From: Burkholderiales bacterium
Lineage (GTDB): Bacteria > Pseudomonadota > Gammaproteobacteria > Burkholderiales > SG8-39
DNA length: 7,721 nt
Direction: 5' to 3'
NCBI GenBank assembly: GCA_029266935.1
Contig: JAQSVY010000058.1
Location: forward strand, 1 to 7,721
Under the pieces are notes generated by a model, which made no database searches, was not told where the DNA came from, and was given only the letters and a program-made list of their open reading frames with translations. How positions within the stretch are numbered: position 1 is the stretch's first letter; each line of letters starts with the position of its first letter. The translations under genes were made by a program, and so were the position numbers. Shown one piece after another: positions 5,852 through 7,721 of this stretch.

Positions 5852-6100
5852 ATGCTGCAACTGCGACCGAACTGCGAATGCTGCAACCGCGACCTGCCGC
5901 CGCAATCTGCGGAGGCAATGATCTGCTCCTTCGAATGTACCTTCTGCCGGGAGTGCTCGAGTGGTGTGCTGCAGGGCAAGTGCCCGAACTGCCGCGGTGA
6001 GCTGGTGGCGCGGCCGCGCCGGCCGGCGGAGAAGCTGGAGAAATACCCGGCCTCCACCGAGCGCCTCTACAAGCCCGCCGGCTGTGGGAAGGCCGCCTAG
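5852..6100 (+). CDS. DUF1272 small cysteine-rich (probable zinc-binding) protein
   Basis: An 82-residue protein with ten cysteines: Cys8, 10, 11, 25, 29, 32, 35, 44, 47 and 78. The pattern (CECC, then CSFECTFC, then CPNC) together with the start MLQLRPNCECC matches the DUF1272 family, a widespread small protein of unknown function that probably binds zinc like a treble-clef or RING-like ribbon (inference from cysteine spacing). The lysine- and proline-rich tail (about 55-82) is longer than the core motif needs. The ATG at 5852 has an excellent GGGGAGG ribosome-binding site 4 nt upstream. It is divergent from glyA and directly followed, with no gap, by the isocitrate lyase/PEP mutase-family gene, so the two are very likely cotranscribed. 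Confidence 0.88.
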   Translation: MLQLRPNCECCNRDLPPQSAEAMICSFECTFCRECSSGVLQGKCPNCRGELVARPRRPAEKLEKYPASTERLYKPAGCGKAA

Positions 6101-6919
6101 ATGGATCAGCGCGATAAGGCCGAGCGTTTCCGCAAGCTGCACGAAGGACGCGGCGCCTTCGTGATCGCGAATCCGTGGGACGCGGGCTCGGCGCGCATCC
6201 TGGAAGGCCTGGGCTTCGCCGCGCTCGCCACCTCGAGCGGCGCTTCCGCGGGCGTGCTCGGCCGCCGCGACGGGCAGGTGAAGCGCGACGAAGCCCTCGC
6301 GCAGGCGCGCGCTATTGTCGCGGCGACGACGCTGCCGGTATCCGCCGACCTCGAGAAGGGCTTCGGCGATGCGCCGGCGCACGCGGCAGAGACGATCCGC
6401 CTCGCCGCCGCGGTCGGCCTGGTCGGCGGCTCGATCGAGGACGCGACGGGAGACCGCGAGAGGCCGCTCTACGACCTCGGCCACGCCGCGGAGCGCATCG
6501 CCGCGGCGGTGCAGGCGGCGCGCGCCCTGCCTTTCCCCTTCACGCTGACCGCGCGCGCCGAGAACTTCCTGCGCGGCAATCCCGATCTCGAAGACACCAT
6601 CCGCCGCCTGCAGGCATTCGAGGCCGCAGGCGCCGATGTGCTCTTCGCGCCGGGCCTGCCCGACCTCCCCGCCGTGCGCGCGGTGTGCGCCGCGGTGAAG
6701 AAGCCGGTCAACTTCATGGCCGGCATCAAAGGAAGGTCGTTCACCGTCGCCGAGCTCGAGGCCGCCGGCGTGCGCCGGGTAAGCCTCGCTACCTCTCTCT
6801 ACCGTGCGGCGATGACCGGCCTCGCCGACGCGGCGCGCGAGGTGAACGACAAGGGCAGCTTCGGCTACCTCGAGCGCTGCCTCTCGACCGCGGAGCTGAA
6901 CGCCTTCATGGACGGCTAG
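6101..6919 (+). CDS. Isocitrate lyase/phosphoenolpyruvate mutase family protein
   Basis: A 272-residue TIM-barrel protein of the ICL/PEPM superfamily, whose members make or break C-C or C-P bonds of 2-oxo or dicarboxylic acids using Mg. Visible: ANPWDAGSA (23-31), TSSGASAGVLG (44-54), a metal-site segment SADLEKGFGD (81-90) with Asp83 and Glu85, and IEDATGD (112-118) with Glu113/Asp114. Further on are TARAENF (151-157) and KPVNFMAG (202-209). The catalytic Cys motif (KKCGH/KRCGH) of isocitrate and methylisocitrate lyases is absent, so it is not one of these, and aepX or prpB is not assigned; the substrate is unknown. The ATG directly abuts the DUF1272 stop, with a GGAAGG ribosome-binding site inside that gene's last codons. 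Its stop lies one base from the stop of the convergent mocA-like gene. Confidence 0.88.
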   Translation: MDQRDKAERFRKLHEGRGAFVIANPWDAGSARILEGLGFAALATSSGASAGVLGRRDGQVKRDEALAQARAIVAATTLPVSADLEKGFGDAPAHAAETIRLAAAVGLVGGSIEDATGDRERPLYDLGHAAERIAAAVQAARALPFPFTLTARAENFLRGNPDLEDTIRRLQAFEAAGADVLFAPGLPDLPAVRAVCAAVKKPVNFMAGIKGRSFTVAELEAAGVRRVSLATSLYRAAMTGLADAAREVNDKGSFGYLERCLSTAELNAFMDG

Positions 6920-6920
6920 C

Positions 6921-7502
6921 TCAGATCCGCAGCGGCGGCAGCAGGTCCTCAGGCGTGTCGATGTCGCGGATGACGCCGGGGTCGCCGATCGGGATCTTGA
7001 CGAGCTGGCTCGCGTTGGCGGCGAGCAGCTTCTTGGCACCCTCATCCCCCCGCAGGGAAAGGAGGTCCTCGTAGAACCTCTTCCCTATTCCGACCGGATG
7101 TCCGCGCCGCGTCCGGAAGTACGGCGCCACGAGCGGCGCGCCGTTCACGAGCGCATCGCGCACCGCGGCAATCGAGGTGCGGCGCAGGAACGGCATGTCG
7201 CCGAGGGCGACGAGATAGCCGTCGGCTTCACCCGCGGCGCGCGCCGCGCAGGCGAGGCTCGCGCCCATGCCTTCGGTGGCGTTGTCGCAGACGACGACTT
7301 CGCAGCCTTCCGTTCTCAGGACTTCAAGAAGCTCTCCGGAGCCAGGGCGCACAACGGCAACCACCCTTGCCAGCTCGGCTTTCAAGGGACGGGCAGCCTG
7401 CACGGCGATGGGTACGCCGTGCGCAAGCGCGTGGCGCAGCTTGTCGGAGCCGAAGCGGTTCGCCGAGCCGGCGGCGAGCAGCAGCCCGACGATGCGCTTC
7501 AA
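6921..7502 (-). CDS. MocA-type molybdenum cofactor nucleotidyltransferase
   Basis: A 193-residue nucleotidyltransferase of the MobA/MocA family, which attaches a nucleotide (CMP in MocA, GMP in MobA) to molybdopterin. The N-terminal nucleotide-binding motif LAAGSANRFGSDKL (9-22) and the metal site GDMP with Asp102 (101-104) are present, followed by RRGHPVGIGKRF (132-143) and DIDTPEDL (180-187), as in MocA-like proteins linked to molybdenum hydroxylases. The start is TTG 7502: it gives the expected N-terminus MKRIVGLLLAAG, overlaps the XdhC stop (TTGA), and no other start lies close in frame. Coupling to XdhC supports the cytidylyltransferase role for a xanthine- or CO-dehydrogenase-type enzyme, but specificity (CTP or GTP) cannot be read from the sequence. 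Confidence 0.85.
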   Translation of the reverse strand: MKRIVGLLLAAGSANRFGSDKLRHALAHGVPIAVQAARPLKAELARVVAVVRPGSGELLEVLRTEGCEVVVCDNATEGMGASLACAARAAGEADGYLVALGDMPFLRRTSIAAVRDALVNGAPLVAPYFRTRRGHPVGIGKRFYEDLLSLRGDEGAKKLLAANASQLVKIPIGDPGVIRDIDTPEDLLPPLRI

Positions 7503-7721
7503 GTCTGCTTCACTTCCTTCACTTCGCAGGCGGAGGGATCGAAGCGCCGCTCTGCCTTCGCCGCCCAGGAAGGCTCGGAGACGCCGTGGCGCACGGCGGT
7601 CATCTCGGCGAGGATCGCCACGGCGATCTCGGGCGGGGTCTTGGAGCCGATGTACAGGCCCACCGGGCCGCGCAGGCGCGCGATCTCGTCCTTCGCGAGG
7701 TCGAACTCCTCGAGGCGCTTG
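7499..7721 (-). CDS. XdhC/CoxI-family molybdenum hydroxylase maturation protein (C-terminal 73 residues)
   Basis: The frame enters from the right edge and stops at TGA 7501-7499, so only the C-terminus is seen and the N-terminus lies outside. The segment GPVGLYIGSKTPPEIAVAILAEM (nt ~7600-7665) matches the end of XdhC/CoxI proteins, which bind molybdenum cofactor and pass it, sulfurated, to xanthine dehydrogenase-type enzymes. A charged tail of about 30 residues follows, ending in KEVKQT. The stop overlaps the TTG start of the mocA-like gene by four bases, showing one operon. The structural molybdoenzyme genes would be expected to the right. Confidence 0.85.
   Translation of the reverse strand, partial: KRLEEFDLAKDEIARLRGPVGLYIGSKTPPEIAVAILAEMTAVRHGVSEPSWAAKAERRFDPSACEVKEVKQT

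Noticed and set aside
4449..5918. Long minus-strand frame fused to the N-terminus of nrdR
   Set aside because: Shadow of glyA in another frame; NrdR starts at its conserved MRCPYC.

Overview
The window reads as a high-G+C proteobacterial chromosome, most likely a betaproteobacterium. The glyA-nrdR-ribD block on the minus strand followed by ribE is a gene order common in Beta- and some Gammaproteobacteria, but the species cannot be fixed from sequence alone. The first ~1 kb has a different character: lower G+C, codons such as CTA, TTA and ATA that are scarce further right, and integron cassette structure.

Layout, left to right. (A) 1-~1000, plus strand: the tail end of an integron-type cassette array. 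A 5'-truncated CPBP-like membrane protein runs into a well-formed attC site (548-620, arms paired over ~70 nt, with the one-base bulge typical of attC). A second cassette follows, coding for a 96-residue two-helix membrane protein whose stop codon lies in the left box of a second, broken attC (927 onward). (B) 1010-1962, minus strand: ribE (riboflavin synthase) preceded by a SPW-repeat membrane protein, 11 nt apart. (C) 2068-2970, plus strand: an arginase/ureohydrolase-family gene, divergent from the SPW gene and overlapping the ribD 3' end tail-to-tail by 54 bp. (D) 2917-5686, minus strand: glyA-nrdR-ribD, a tight operon joined by ATGA and GTGA overlaps, with a candidate extended -10 promoter just before glyA. 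(E) 5852-6919, plus strand: a small cysteine-rich DUF1272 protein and an isocitrate lyase/PEP mutase-family protein with no space between them. (F) 6921-7721, minus strand: the C-terminus of an XdhC-type protein overlapping a MocA-type nucleotidyltransferase that starts at TTG, a pair that matures molybdenum hydroxylases.

How the genes work together. GlyA supplies one-carbon units and glycine. NrdR represses ribonucleotide reductase. RibD and RibE carry out the middle and last steps of riboflavin synthesis. The genes that usually follow ribE in this operon (ribBA, ribH, nusB) are not in the window: the cassette remnants occupy that place, and an arginase-family gene sits antisense between ribD and ribE. 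The rib operon has therefore been opened at two points. The strongest unexpected signal is the cassette array end; no integrase is visible, and if one exists it should lie to the left.
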